DNA of 64,000 bases from Acinetobacter sp. UBA801 (GCA_002296655.1 DBIN01000038.1:1-64000), one strand, 5' to 3'; counted from the stretch's first letter, positions 36,691 to 45,978 are shown. Notes: a model not told the origin generated them from the letters alone. Numbers and translations: made by a program.

Positions 36691-37027
36691 GACGAATTCC
36701 TACAGAATTGGCTTCTGGAATAATGGCAGGTTTTCGAATGGTGATGCTAATGGATTCAATTGCGGTAAAAGTCGTAAAAAGTGCATCTAAGACCAATTGT
36801 GCGGCATGCTCAATCAATTTGGGAGCAGCGTGCTGAATCACCTGCGTTGAAATGCTGCAAATTTCTGCATAATTGAGCGTGTCTTGCAGCTCATCTGAAG
36901 CTGCAGCTTGGCTCAAATTGGTGGCAATGATCAAATCCAACATAAGCGGTTGTTGAATCTGACGCTCCCATGCAAAACAGCCCACGACGGTTTCTACCTT
37001 TAAGCCTTCAATGATAATTGCGTCCAT
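36647..37027 (-). CDS. folB: Dihydroneopterin aldolase
   Basis: The 126-residue enzyme converts dihydroneopterin to 6-hydroxymethyl-dihydropterin and glycolaldehyde. It begins with the segment MDAIIIEGLKVETVVGCFAWE, the usual FolB start, and carries a Tyr in TLNYAEICS and the catalytic Lys in ITIRKPAIIPEA. The ATG at 37027 is preferred: GAGTG stands before it, while a GTG at 37033 adds two residues. Its 3' end overlaps folK by 44 bases, indicating coupled translation of two consecutive folate steps. Confidence 0.9.
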   Translation of the reverse strand: MDAIIIEGLKVETVVGCFAWERQIQQPLMLDLIIATNLSQAAASDELQDTLNYAEICSISTQVIQHAAPKLIEHAAQLVLDALFTTFTAIESISITIRKPAIIPEANSVGIRLERHQNDFCPRSGE

Positions 37028-37179
37028 GATCACACTCTATATTTCATTTGAAATCCTTCTATCCTCTTCTATTGAAAGGGATATTTGCCGTATTTTAAAG
37101 CCACGCAGAACTTATAAAACAAAAGATCAGTGGCTTTAAAATATGCAACCAGAAGGCTTGATTCGACCAATATGGGTAA

Positions 37180-38481
37180 TTAATGCTTTAACAACAAATT
37201 CGGATCAATACTTTGTACCATCTGCAATCGTTGATCGGCATAAATATCGGTATAAGGTGCTAAAACGCGCATAAAACGGTCAAAGTACAACATTTGCTTG
37301 AACAGTAAAGCAAAGTCACGTGGGAAACGGATTCCGTGACGCTCACCCACAGCAACCATATCGAGCATGATGTCATTTAAATCGGCGGGGTTAGAAGTCA
37401 GCAATTCTTGAGGATCGGCCAGCAATACGCCACTAAATAAACGCTCTAAATCTGCTGCTAAAACCTGAGTATCAATTTGCTTGTCGGTCATGCCCATTTT
37501 GAGCATATTTTCCGCCATAAGCGTGTAGTTGGTATTTTGCAGAGCATCCATAAAGGCCATACATGCAGTCCACACTTCGGGATTCAGCTGTCCAACAATA
37601 CCAAAATCAATAAATCCGACACGCCCATCTTCAAGCAACATCAAGTTACCTGCGTGTAAATCGGCATGAAAACTGTTACACATCATCAAGCTACCAAACC
37701 ATGTGTTCATAGCAGTAATCAACACCTGCGATGGGTCGTTGGACACTTGTTTCACCACGTCAAAATCGGTCAAAGGTACGCCATACAAGCGCTGCATGGT
37801 CAATACGCGACGGGTGGAATATTGATGAAAGACCTTAGGTGCAGTGGCTTTTTTGTTTTGGGTCACATTCAGATAATTAATAAAATCATCTAGGTTGCGT
37901 GCTTCTTCAATAAAGTCGACTTCACGCACCATACGGGTTTTGATTTCTTCGACAATATCGGCCAAGGACGCAAATTTGACTTTAGGCACAGCTTTTTCAA
38001 GCAGTTTGGTTGCCCAGTGCAAAACATTTAAATCGGTATAGAGAATGGTTTCTACACCTGGTTTTTGCACTTTAATCACCACATCTTCGCCACTCACCAA
38101 TTTTGCAGCATGTACCTGCGCAATGGATGCTGAAGCTAAAGGTTTTTCATCTATTGAGGCAAATATTTCATCTAAATTGCGCCCTGCAAATTCAGATGCC
38201 AATACCTGTTGCACATAGCTAAACGGCAAAGTTGGGGTTTGATCTAAACAACCTTGGAATTCTTCGACATATTCACGTGGGAACAATGACGGTGTACTGG
38301 CAATAAACTGCCCAAGTTTAATGTAGGTTGAACCTAAAGATTCAAATGTTTCGCGCATGAGTTTGGCATTACTTGGCTTTTCAGTGGCATATTTAATGCC
38401 TGCTTTAGCTGCCACTACGGCAGTTTCACCCATGCGAGCAACTGAACGTAAACCATCTAACCAGATATTATTTTTCATCAT
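37180..38481 (-). CDS. ABC1/UbiB family atypical kinase-like protein
   Basis: The 433-residue protein belongs to the AarF/ADCK/UbiB family. It contains the KxGQ motif (IKLGQFIASTPSLFP), the Ala-rich loop LASASIAQVHAAKL, the VIKVQKPGV Lys, and the kinase-like HADLHAGNLMLL catalytic loop with FIDFGIVGQL as the DFG equivalent. UbiB itself supports ubiquinone synthesis and has two C-terminal membrane helices, which I do not see clearly here. It is therefore more like the soluble AarF paralogues. It lies on the strand opposite to coq7 but within 2 kb, a loose quinone link. Confidence 0.85.
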   Translation of the reverse strand: MMKNNIWLDGLRSVARMGETAVVAAKAGIKYATEKPSNAKLMRETFESLGSTYIKLGQFIASTPSLFPREYVEEFQGCLDQTPTLPFSYVQQVLASEFAGRNLDEIFASIDEKPLASASIAQVHAAKLVSGEDVVIKVQKPGVETILYTDLNVLHWATKLLEKAVPKVKFASLADIVEEIKTRMVREVDFIEEARNLDDFINYLNVTQNKKATAPKVFHQYSTRRVLTMQRLYGVPLTDFDVVKQVSNDPSQVLITAMNTWFGSLMMCNSFHADLHAGNLMLLEDGRVGFIDFGIVGQLNPEVWTACMAFMDALQNTNYTLMAENMLKMGMTDKQIDTQVLAADLERLFSGVLLADPQELLTSNPADLNDIMLDMVAVGERHGIRFPRDFALLFKQMLYFDRFMRVLAPYTDIYADQRLQMVQSIDPNLLLKH

Positions 38482-38536
38482 GTCTGAGTCATATTAAAGT
38501 AATGTGAGTTTATCAAAAAATTGCCAAGTAAAAAGG

Positions 38537-39310
38537 CTATCTTGCCTGACAAACTGGACAGTTATGGTCTTGATCAAAAGACAATAAGCGTTGTTTCATG
38601 CTTAAACCATCCCAAAGCAATAGTTTTTGTTTCAGCGCGGTGTTACCTAAACCCAAGTACAATAAGGCATGATGCGCTTGTAAAGTAGCCATAACATTCG
38701 GTGTGGTTGCCAATACGCCACTGTCGGTACAGCGCAAACTTTCATTGACATGTTGTTCTTTCGGGAACAGACATTCATAACATGCTGAGTCCCCTTCAAC
38801 CATAAACATTTGCCCTTGAAAACCAATGGCAGAGGCACTGAGTAAAGGCACATTTAATTGTCGGCAATATTGATTGACCAAATATCGGGTACTGAAATTA
38901 TCGCAACCATCTAAAACCAGATCTTGTTGGGCAATTAAAGTGCCTGCATTTTGCGCATCTAACAGCGTGGTTAAACTAACAATTTCGATATAAGGGTTAA
39001 TTTGCATTAATCGTTTTGCAAGAATTTCAGCTTTATAAAAACCTAAATCAGCGGGGGTATAAGCAATTTGTCGTTGTAAATTACTAGTTTCAATCATATC
39101 GGCATCAATTAGGGTGATTTTACCCACGCCTGCACGAGCTAGTAATTCTGCACTTAAACAACCAATCCCGCCACAACCCACAATCAGTACATTGGCAAGT
39201 TTTAATTTTTCTTGTGCTTCAATATCCCAGCCATCCAATAAAATTTGTCGGCTATATAGATGCATTTCTGCATCGCTCAATTCCAACTGAGTATCGAATA
39301 TGCTTTCCAA
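38537..39310 (-). CDS. moeB: MoeB/ThiF-type sulfur-carrier adenylyltransferase
   Basis: The 257-residue E1-like enzyme adenylates the C-terminus of a ubiquitin-like sulfur carrier (MoaD or ThiS). The nucleotide motif GCGGIG is at 45-50, DADMIETSNLQRQ supplies the ATP-contacting Asp and Arg, and DGCDNFSTRYLVNQ is the conserved metal/adenylate block. Two CxxC pairs (CYEC and the C-terminal CPVC) bind structural zinc. The start is TTG at 39310; the ATG at residue 16 would drop conserved sequence. No moa or thi genes are adjacent, so MoeB versus ThiF is not settled. The gene is short for forms with a rhodanese domain and lacks one. Confidence 0.82.
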   Translation of the reverse strand: MESIFDTQLELSDAEMHLYSRQILLDGWDIEAQEKLKLANVLIVGCGGIGCLSAELLARAGVGKITLIDADMIETSNLQRQIAYTPADLGFYKAEILAKRLMQINPYIEIVSLTTLLDAQNAGTLIAQQDLVLDGCDNFSTRYLVNQYCRQLNVPLLSASAIGFQGQMFMVEGDSACYECLFPKEQHVNESLRCTDSGVLATTPNVMATLQAHHALLYLGLGNTALKQKLLLWDGLSMKQRLLSFDQDHNCPVCQAR

Positions 39311-39370
39311 GAAAATGCCCTATGTTGCAAAACCAAAACGCCAAGTATAACGGGTATTCAAAGCAAACCG

Positions 39371-39885
39371 TTATGACGGCGGTTGAATTGTTGTGTATTT
39401 AAACAGATACAAGATATGTAGCGACTTGCTCAAATAGGTAATTCCACCATTCCAATTACATGCCATATTCCCGACTTTGTCTGAGGTTGTACCATTTTTT
39501 ACAGGTGGTATTCGCGTTGCTGTCGTACAACCATTTATAACCTGCAGTGGCGTAAATATAAAATCTGGCACAAAGTTCAAACCAACTTCTACGCCTACAG
39601 GTAAAGTGACAAAACTGACATCGTTAGCAAGCAGCTTTGAACATACGCAGCTAAAACCAATATCTGCATAAGTGTTTAATTAAAAAACATGATAGCTGAT
39701 GGGTTTAAAGGTCCACCCATATTGAATTCGTAATAGCTGCAATAGGCTTTACTTTCAACAGTTGTTGCTTGGATCCAGTTTTGTGTATAGCTGCTAGCAG
39801 ACAATAGTAAAGCTGCGCCCATCCATATCGACTTTGTAAATATCTGCTTTGACGGCTGCATAAAGTTTAAATGTGCTGTTAACAT
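39371..39885 (-). pseudogene. Frameshifted gene for a small secreted protein
   Basis: Two minus-strand frames join to one plausible secreted protein. From the ATG at 39885, with GGGGA correctly upstream, the frame gives a basic N-terminus, a hydrophobic segment IWMGAALLLSASSY and a short mature part, then stops at 39676 just after a T6 run. A second frame, open from just after that point to 39371, continues with Cys-containing residues (GFSCVCSK, INGCTTATR, NMACNWNGG). Restoring one base near the T6-A2 run would give about 170 residues with several cysteines. I see no family match. It may be a pseudogene, a phase-variable gene or a sequencing error. Confidence 0.45.
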
Positions 39886-40073
39886 TATATTCCCCAATAT
39901 GTGTTGCTCTGCCCGCATGCTTTTATCTTAATCGAGGTACATGTCAACTTACCTATCGTGTAAGCCAAGCTTAAAGTTGAAAATATCACATCACAAATAT
40001 GATGCACACATTTTCTGTCGATTGAGTTTGCACTTGCATTATTAGATGGCTTAAATAAAAAATACTGCTTTAA
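39886..40073. other. Intergenic, no gene seen
   Basis: The stretch between the broken secreted-protein gene and the acyl-CoA ligase terminator shows no ORF with supporting signals. It should hold the promoter of the secreted-protein gene, whose ribosome binding site is GGGGA at 39891-39895. Confidence 0.4.
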
Positions 40074-40102
40074 AAAACGCCAATCTGCATGATTGGCGTT
40101 TT
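40074..40102 (-). terminator. Rho-independent terminator of the acyl-CoA ligase gene
   Basis: On the minus strand AAAACGCCAATC pairs with GATTGGCGTTTT and is followed by more Ts. It lies about 40 bases past the stop. Confidence 0.9.
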
Positions 40103-40140
40103 CTTATGGCGTAATAATTAATAAGGTCTGTTGGCTAAAT

Positions 40141-41787
40141 TTAACTCACTTTTTTCAAAGCATCTTGTTTCGCAATTTCTTGTTGCTTCAATAAATTACG
40201 CTGAATTTTTCCACTGGAGGTTTTAGGCAAGCTGCTAACAAATTCAATTTCTTTAGGATAGGCATGTTTCGATAAGCGTGAACGCACATATTGTTGCAGC
40301 TTTTCCTGTAATACAGTGCTTGGTTGATATTGATTTTTTAAGACTACAAAAGCTTTCACCACTTCAGTTCGTTCAGGGTCAGGCTTACCAATCACTGCGG
40401 ATTCAAGTACTTCCTCACATTCAAGCAAGGTGCTTTCTACATCAAAAGGCCCCACACGATAACCCGAAGTTGTAATGACATCGTCTGCACGACCAATAAA
40501 ATCAATTCCGCCAAATTCATTTAAACGCACTGTATCCCCAGTTAAATAATACTGTCCCACAAATGATTTACGGTCATGTCCATCATAGCCTTTGAACCAC
40601 ATTAAAGGCGATTGCGATTCATCCAGTGCCAGTGTGCCAATTTCACCGTGAGCAACTTCTTGGTGCTGTGCATTTAAAACCGCAAAACGATGTCCAGGAA
40701 TGGCATAACCGGCAGAGCCTACTTTTTTCTGATGTTCTAATGCATGATGATTGGCAATCACCATCCCCAATTCGGTTTGTCCATATTGATCATAAATATT
40801 GACTTGTAAATCATGCTTAAACCAATGAATTACTTCTGGTGTAAGCGGCTCACCTGCGCTACTGACCACACGCAAATGTCGTTGAATATCACCATCAAAT
40901 TTTTCTTTAAAACCAAAGAACATTCTAAATGCGGTTGGTGAACCTGTTAAATTGCTCACCTGATATTTACGTATAATTTCCAGTGCATGATCAACACTAA
41001 ATGGACGCTCATCCATAATAATGCTATGCCCCAAACTTAGTGGCCCTGTAATACCGTAATACAAGCCATAAGCCCAACCTGGATCGGCTAAATTCCAAAA
41101 TGAATCTTCTACTCTTAAATCAACGGCATGCTGCATATAACCTTTAAATGCCACAATGGCTTTTAAAGGCACAGGTACAGGTTTAGCTAAACCCGTAGTG
41201 CCTGACGTGAACATCATCAGAAAATCATCTTCAAAACCACGATATACCGTTTCAAAGTGGCTGTCTTGGGTGGTTAGAACTTGCCAGAAATCTGCATCAT
41301 GGTTTTGATTTTGATTTGCTGCGTCCACAGTTAAAATTTTCACATCAGACAAGGCATTTAGTTTTGGACGCTGCTGAGTATTAGTTACAATCAGCTGTGT
41401 CTTTGCAGTTTGAATACGATGCTCAATCGCTTTAGATTCAAAGGCTGTAAATAAAGGCTGATATACAGCCCCAATACGCCATGTAGCAAGAACCGTAACT
41501 AACAACTCAGGCGTACGCGGCAACAATCCTGCAATACAATCACCTGCTTTTAAGCCCAGTTGGGTAAAATAATTTGCCAATTGCCCAGATGCATCTGCAA
41601 GTTGATCAAATGTCCAAGTTGCAGATTGCCCTTGTGTACCTTCCCAAATTAAAGCGGTTTGTTGAGTACCGATATAGCGTCCGCAACATTCTTCATAGGC
41701 ATTGAGTGCCGTTGGCGTTCCTGCCAATTGGGTTTGAATCAATTGCTCAATATCAAACTGTTGATATGCCTCTTGCAAAGTTTTCAT
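40141..41787 (-). CDS. AMP-binding acyl-CoA synthetase (medium-chain/ACSM-like)
   Basis: The 548-residue enzyme activates a carboxylic acid to its CoA thioester through an acyl-adenylate. The P-loop-like motif is FTSGTTGLAKP, adenylate motif YDQYGQTELG, ATPase motif TGDTVRL, hinge motif GRADDVITTSGYRVGP, and catalytic Lys in KTSSGKIQRNLL. The ATG at 41787 has GGAG upstream and fits family length; a TTG at 41823 does not. The hinge sequence resembles ACSM/propionate-type synthetases rather than FadD. With the upstream acyl-CoA dehydrogenase and dehydrogenase genes it suggests catabolism of a short or branched acid. Confidence 0.85.
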   Translation of the reverse strand: MKTLQEAYQQFDIEQLIQTQLAGTPTALNAYEECCGRYIGTQQTALIWEGTQGQSATWTFDQLADASGQLANYFTQLGLKAGDCIAGLLPRTPELLVTVLATWRIGAVYQPLFTAFESKAIEHRIQTAKTQLIVTNTQQRPKLNALSDVKILTVDAANQNQNHDADFWQVLTTQDSHFETVYRGFEDDFLMMFTSGTTGLAKPVPVPLKAIVAFKGYMQHAVDLRVEDSFWNLADPGWAYGLYYGITGPLSLGHSIIMDERPFSVDHALEIIRKYQVSNLTGSPTAFRMFFGFKEKFDGDIQRHLRVVSSAGEPLTPEVIHWFKHDLQVNIYDQYGQTELGMVIANHHALEHQKKVGSAGYAIPGHRFAVLNAQHQEVAHGEIGTLALDESQSPLMWFKGYDGHDRKSFVGQYYLTGDTVRLNEFGGIDFIGRADDVITTSGYRVGPFDVESTLLECEEVLESAVIGKPDPERTEVVKAFVVLKNQYQPSTVLQEKLQQYVRSRLSKHAYPKEIEFVSSLPKTSSGKIQRNLLKQQEIAKQDALKKVS

Positions 41788-42063
41788 TCTTGTAAGCTCC
41801 GTCTTAAACTGATGACACTGCAATTCATTTGCAGCAATATGCGTTATTGTTTTAACCGTTTTTTACAAGTTGGGATTGAATCGCTCTTTAAAATTTCATT
41901 GGGTTTGATGTGATGAAGTCGATCATGCGATGCAATCACTACATGATCTTCGCGTATTTTTCAATCAAGTTAGCTAAACATGATTTAGACATTTACTCAA
42001 TTTCCATATCCTGCAATGACATTGCCAGCTTTGGACACCGACTAAAGTGTTGGGTACGCAGCT

Positions 42064-43200
42064 TTAACGCTTGGTCACTTCACGTGCAATTACCAAACGC
42101 TGAATATCGGATGCACCTTCATAAATTTGGCTCACGCGCACATCGCGGTAAATACGTTCAACTGGGAAGTCAGATACATAGCCATATCCGCCATGTATTT
42201 GAATCGCATCTGAACAGACACGCTCTGCCATAGTTGAAGCAAAAAGTTTAGCCATAGATGCTTCTTTTAAACACGGCAAGCCTGCGTCTTTAAGACTTGC
42301 GGCATGTAAAATAAGCTGTCGTGCTGCTTCAATCTGTGTTGCCATATCAGCCAAACGAAAAGCGACTGCCTGATGTTGCACAATTTCAACCCCAAAGGCT
42401 TTGCGTTCATTGGCATAGTCCACGGCTGCATCTAAAGCTGCTCGTGCCATACCCACCGATTGTGCGGCAATGCCAATACGTCCCGATTCCAAATTAGACA
42501 GCGCAATTTTGTAACCTTCTCCTTTTTGTCCCAATAAGTTTTCTGCAGGAATACGGCAGTTTTCTAACACAATGGTGGCGGTATCAGAACAATGTTGTCC
42601 CATTTTGTCCTCTAAGCGTGCCACGATATAACCTGGGGTGTTCGTCGGAACTAAAAAGCAGGAAATCCCTTTTTTACCCGCAGTTTTGTCCGTGACAGCA
42701 AAGACCAAAGCGATATCAGCATATTTACCTGTGGTGATAAACTGTTTGGTGCCATTTAACACCCATACATCGCCATCTTTTTCAGCTTTACATTCAATCG
42801 CACTAGCATCGGAGCCGACTTGTGGTTCTGTTAAACAAAAGCAGCCTAACCATTCGCCTGTTGCTAGTTTCGTTAAGTATTTTTGTTTTTGCGCTTCTGT
42901 GCCATAGCGTTGTGTAATTCCGCATGGCAATGAATTTTGCACACTCACAATGGTTGAAATTGCGCCATCACCCGCAGCAATTTCTTCTAAGGCTAGAACG
43001 AGAGATACATAATCTAAACCTGCACCGCCCCATTCTTCTGCAACGGTCATGCCTAATGCGCCTAGTTCACCGAGTTCTTTTAACTCTTTTGCAGGAAATT
43101 CTGCAGTTTTGTCACGTGCCGCTGCAGTAGGTTTTAGCTTTTCCTGAGCATAACTGCGCAGCATATCCTGAATCATTTTTTGTTCATGGCTTAAAATCAT
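42064..43200 (-). CDS. Acyl-CoA dehydrogenase (short/branched-chain type)
   Basis: The 378-residue flavoenzyme oxidises acyl-CoA to trans-2-enoyl-CoA. The family signatures are FCLTEPQVGSDASAI near residue 120 and QIHGGYGYVSDFPVERIYRD near the C-terminus, with catalytic Glu361 in QIYEGASDIQR, the C-terminal position of short- and medium-chain dehydrogenases. GAGGGTCACC before the ATG at 43200 is a strong ribosome binding site. It lies between the SDR dehydrogenase and the acyl-CoA ligase on the same strand. Gaps of 148 and 276 bp mean joint transcription is likely but not certain. Confidence 0.9.
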   Translation of the reverse strand: MILSHEQKMIQDMLRSYAQEKLKPTAAARDKTAEFPAKELKELGELGALGMTVAEEWGGAGLDYVSLVLALEEIAAGDGAISTIVSVQNSLPCGITQRYGTEAQKQKYLTKLATGEWLGCFCLTEPQVGSDASAIECKAEKDGDVWVLNGTKQFITTGKYADIALVFAVTDKTAGKKGISCFLVPTNTPGYIVARLEDKMGQHCSDTATIVLENCRIPAENLLGQKGEGYKIALSNLESGRIGIAAQSVGMARAALDAAVDYANERKAFGVEIVQHQAVAFRLADMATQIEAARQLILHAASLKDAGLPCLKEASMAKLFASTMAERVCSDAIQIHGGYGYVSDFPVERIYRDVRVSQIYEGASDIQRLVIAREVTKR

Positions 43201-43348
43201 GGTGACCCTCTGTGTATATGGTAAATGTTGTTTTTGTCAGGAATGCGCGCAACACCCTTGTTATATATTGCTGCAACGTTTCATATCAAATTTTCAATGC
43301 TTAAACGTGTTTACTTAGGCTATTGGTTGAGTGCAGCATCGTCACTGC

Positions 43349-44119
43349 TTACTTCGGCTGCATACGAATTGCACCATCCAAACGAATCACTTCACCGTTT
43401 AAATAGCCATTTTCAAAAATATGTCCTACCAATTGCGCAAATTCTTCAGGCTTTGCCAAACGTGGTGGAAATGGCACCATTTGCCCTAAAGCATCTTGTA
43501 CTTGCTGTGGCAATGCTTTCAGCATTGGGGTTTCCATAATACCGGGGGCAATCGTCATGACCCGAATGGCTTCACGTGCCAGTTCACGCGCCAAAGGCAA
43601 TGTCATCCCCACAATTGCGCCTTTTGATGCAGAATACGCACTTTGTCCAATTTGCCCATCAAATGCAGCAACAGAAGCAGTATTCACAATCACGCCACGT
43701 TCTTCTTCATCGGCGGCTAAGTCATATTTCGACATCAGTTGTGCCGCAAAACGGATCATATTAAAACTGCCCGTGACATTAATATTCAGCACTTTTTGGA
43801 ACATCGCCAAATCATGTAAACCATCACGTCCCAAGACTTTGGCAGACGGTGCAATGCCTGCACAATTCACCAAACCATTTAACTGTCCGTATTTTTGCTC
43901 AATATGATTAAAAAGCTGCTGTACTTGGTTTTCATCGGTCACATCTACAGCTATAAACTCTGCATTTTCGCCCAATTGCTGTTGAAGTTGCTGCCCAAGC
44001 TCTTGATTCATATCAACCAAAATGACTTTTGCACCTTGCACAACTAAATGTTGTGCAGTCGCAGCGCCTAAACCCGATGCACCACCCGTGACCACACAGA
44101 CTTTTCCTTGAATGTTCAT
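43349..44119 (-). CDS. SDR-family 3-hydroxyacyl-CoA dehydrogenase (HSD10-like)
   Basis: The 256-residue SDR has cofactor motif TGGASGLG (11-18), DVTDEN after the second half Rossmann, NCAG (85-88), and catalytic Tyr162/Lys166. The Asp in ILVDMN after strand 2 indicates NAD. The overall pattern, including a long segment GRDGLHDLAMFQKVLNIN, matches type II 3-hydroxyacyl-CoA dehydrogenases (HSD17B10 relatives) that act in branched-chain and short-chain acyl-CoA degradation. It is first in a minus-strand set with the acyl-CoA dehydrogenase and ligase and is divergent from an AraC-type regulator. No enoyl-CoA hydratase or thiolase is in this cluster. Confidence 0.88.
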   Translation of the reverse strand: MNIQGKVCVVTGGASGLGAATAQHLVVQGAKVILVDMNQELGQQLQQQLGENAEFIAVDVTDENQVQQLFNHIEQKYGQLNGLVNCAGIAPSAKVLGRDGLHDLAMFQKVLNINVTGSFNMIRFAAQLMSKYDLAADEEERGVIVNTASVAAFDGQIGQSAYSASKGAIVGMTLPLARELAREAIRVMTIAPGIMETPMLKALPQQVQDALGQMVPFPPRLAKPEEFAQLVGHIFENGYLNGEVIRLDGAIRMQPK

Positions 44120-44213
44120 TTTATTTTCCTTATAAATTTTCAGTTTGAAACAACTTAAGAAGCAGATTAATCACACTCAAGCTAGAGTACAATTTCCAAA
44201 CCCTGCATCGACT

Positions 44214-45287
44214 ATGATGTATTTGAACACTCAACTTGTAAATGGAATACCGCGCCACCCCATGAATGCAACTCAGCTCGCTTACAGCAAAGGTACTATT
44301 TCAATTGCTTTAGTCCATGAAGCTTTGCAGGCTGCACAGCAACGCGGTATGGATACGCATACGATTTTGCAGACGGCGGGTATTCCCGTAGAGCTGTTAC
44401 ATTCCAACAAAGCGCGGGTGTCAATTCTGCAATATGGACAATTGTGGATTGCACTGGCAGATGCCATGGATGATGAATTTTTTGGCATGGACAGCCATGC
44501 GATGCGTCGTGGCAGTTATCAGCTCTTGTCGAAATGGGTCTATCAAACTGAAAACTTAAAAGTTGCATTACAAGATATTTTAAATTTCTTTAATTTAGTG
44601 TTGGATGATTTTTCAGGTGAATTAAACGTGGATAGTGAGTATGCAATCTTAACCATTCACGATAAATATCAAGTGAAACCAATGTTTAGTTATGCCACTT
44701 ATTTAATGCTGATTCATAGCTTAATGTGCTGGCTGACAGGACAACGTATCGCTATTTTAAACATGCAACTCAAATGTGCTGCCCCTCAGGATGATGCTGA
44801 TTATCGTGTCCGTTTCTGTGACCAAATTGAATATGCGTGTACAACGCATAAGATTTATTTTGAGGCAAAACATCTTGATTTAAAAATCAAGCAGGATAAA
44901 AAAAGTTGGAAACGTTTTTTAAAACAAACACCCTTTAACCTTTTAGTACGTTATAAAAACCCGCATGCACTGAGTCATAAAATTCGCAAACAATTAATGC
45001 GATTGCCGCCAAGCGAATGGTTAGAATTGAACGAATTAACCAAACACTTCAATATGTCTGAAGCGACGTTCCAACGACATTTAAAGCAGGAAGGCACTAG
45101 TTATCAGCAATTAAAAAATGAGATACGTCGAGATACGGCAATTGAATTATTGAGCAAAACCCAACAATCACTTCAGGAAATTAGCGATCAATTAAATTTC
45201 CATGATCCTAGTGCTTTTCATCGTGCTTTTAAAAAATGGACAGGGGTCAATCCTAGTGCATATCGACAATATACTGAAAACTCATAA
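44214..45287 (+). CDS. AraC-family transcriptional regulator of the adjacent acyl-CoA cluster
   Basis: The product has 357 residues from the tandem ATG at 44214; an upstream TTG (44145) and a later ATG (44262) are also possible, and none has a strong Shine-Dalgarno. The last 90 residues are an AraC/XylS double helix-turn-helix (MSEATFQRHLKQEGTSYQQL, then SLQEISDQLNFHDPSAFHRAF). The N-terminal part is the larger ligand-binding domain (arabinose-binding-domain class) found in OruR/GbdR-like regulators, not a cupin. It is divergent from the SDR-acyl-CoA dehydrogenase-ligase set and probably activates it in response to the substrate; the effector is unknown. Confidence 0.85.
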   Translation: MMYLNTQLVNGIPRHPMNATQLAYSKGTISIALVHEALQAAQQRGMDTHTILQTAGIPVELLHSNKARVSILQYGQLWIALADAMDDEFFGMDSHAMRRGSYQLLSKWVYQTENLKVALQDILNFFNLVLDDFSGELNVDSEYAILTIHDKYQVKPMFSYATYLMLIHSLMCWLTGQRIAILNMQLKCAAPQDDADYRVRFCDQIEYACTTHKIYFEAKHLDLKIKQDKKSWKRFLKQTPFNLLVRYKNPHALSHKIRKQLMRLPPSEWLELNELTKHFNMSEATFQRHLKQEGTSYQQLKNEIRRDTAIELLSKTQQSLQEISDQLNFHDPSAFHRAFKKWTGVNPSAYRQYTENS

Positions 45288-45499
45288 CTAAAAGCTCATA
45301 ACTGAAAGATCATAATTACGTGTCTTGTCACCTACTACCAACACACTATTCTATGTATTTTATAAACAACTTAATGATAAAAGAAAACTCATCGCTGTGA
45401 TTTCAAGGTTTGGCAGTGAACTGAACGTTCATCGGCGCAGCATTGCCAAAGAATTAAATATAGTTTACTTTTCAATCAATTTATAGCATAAGTTTTGTG

Positions 45500-45538
45500 C
45501 AATTCGGCTGTCATACTCCCCTGTAATATTAAATGTAC
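45500..45538 (+). promoter_or_regulatory. Motif shared with the thiolase upstream region
   Basis: CAATTCGGCTGTCATAC, a run of Cs, TGTAATATT and then AATGTAC closely match 2880-2912. It lies 23 bases before the ATG at 45561. TGTAATATT offers a candidate -10. Confidence 0.4.
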
Positions 45539-45560
45539 GAGCATCTTTGGAGGTATCCCC

Positions 45561-45911
45561 ATGCTTAAGATGATAGATGTACTTTAACACAATCTAGTTC
45601 AAAATTTCTCTCACTCCCTCAACCAAGCTTCTGACCAATTAGATGAATTACTCAATCAAAGTATTCTAAATACCTCAGAAGAACAGTTACGCAATGTCAT
45701 GTCTGCATTTTTCAAACGTGAAGATGCACTTGAAGCAGCGCAAGCCCTAGATATTTGCCAAGAAGATTTACAATCTTTACAAGCTGGTTTAGCACTCAAA
45801 GATGAACACCTGTGCGATACTGCTAGAATTGTTGCGCTATGCCTAGCTTTGGAAACAGACAGTTTGGCACAAGTTGAAATTCCTGACTGTTTGCTAGATT
45901 ATCCGATGTAA
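45561..45911 (+). pseudogene. Small gene with in-frame TAA at codon 9; downstream 70-residue ORF
   Basis: GGAGG (45549-45553) stands perfectly before the ATG at 45561. The frame reads MLKMIDVL, then TAA at 45585-45587, then continues open in the same frame for 107 codons to 45911. A CAA-to-TAA change would explain it. Without the stop it would encode 116 residues, with helical, Gln/Asn/Leu-rich sequence (NFSHSLNQASDQLDELL) and a Cys-containing acidic C-terminus. Restart at the ATG at 45699 would give 70 residues but lacks a good Shine-Dalgarno. I do not recognise the family. A strong terminator follows. Confidence 0.6.
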
Positions 45912-45948
45912 ACTAATATTTTAAGCATTTAATTGCTGTAAGTATTTA

Positions 45949-45978
45949 AAAAGTGATGTCTTGATGGCATCACTTTTT
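45949..45978 (+). terminator. Rho-independent terminator after the interrupted small gene
   Basis: AAAAGTGATG pairs with CATCACTTTT, followed by further Ts. Its presence argues that the interrupted gene upstream was a real transcription unit. Confidence 0.88.

Noticed and set aside
43557..43907. 116-codon plus-strand frame inside the SDR gene
   Set aside because: Shadow of a conserved SDR with intact catalytic residues.
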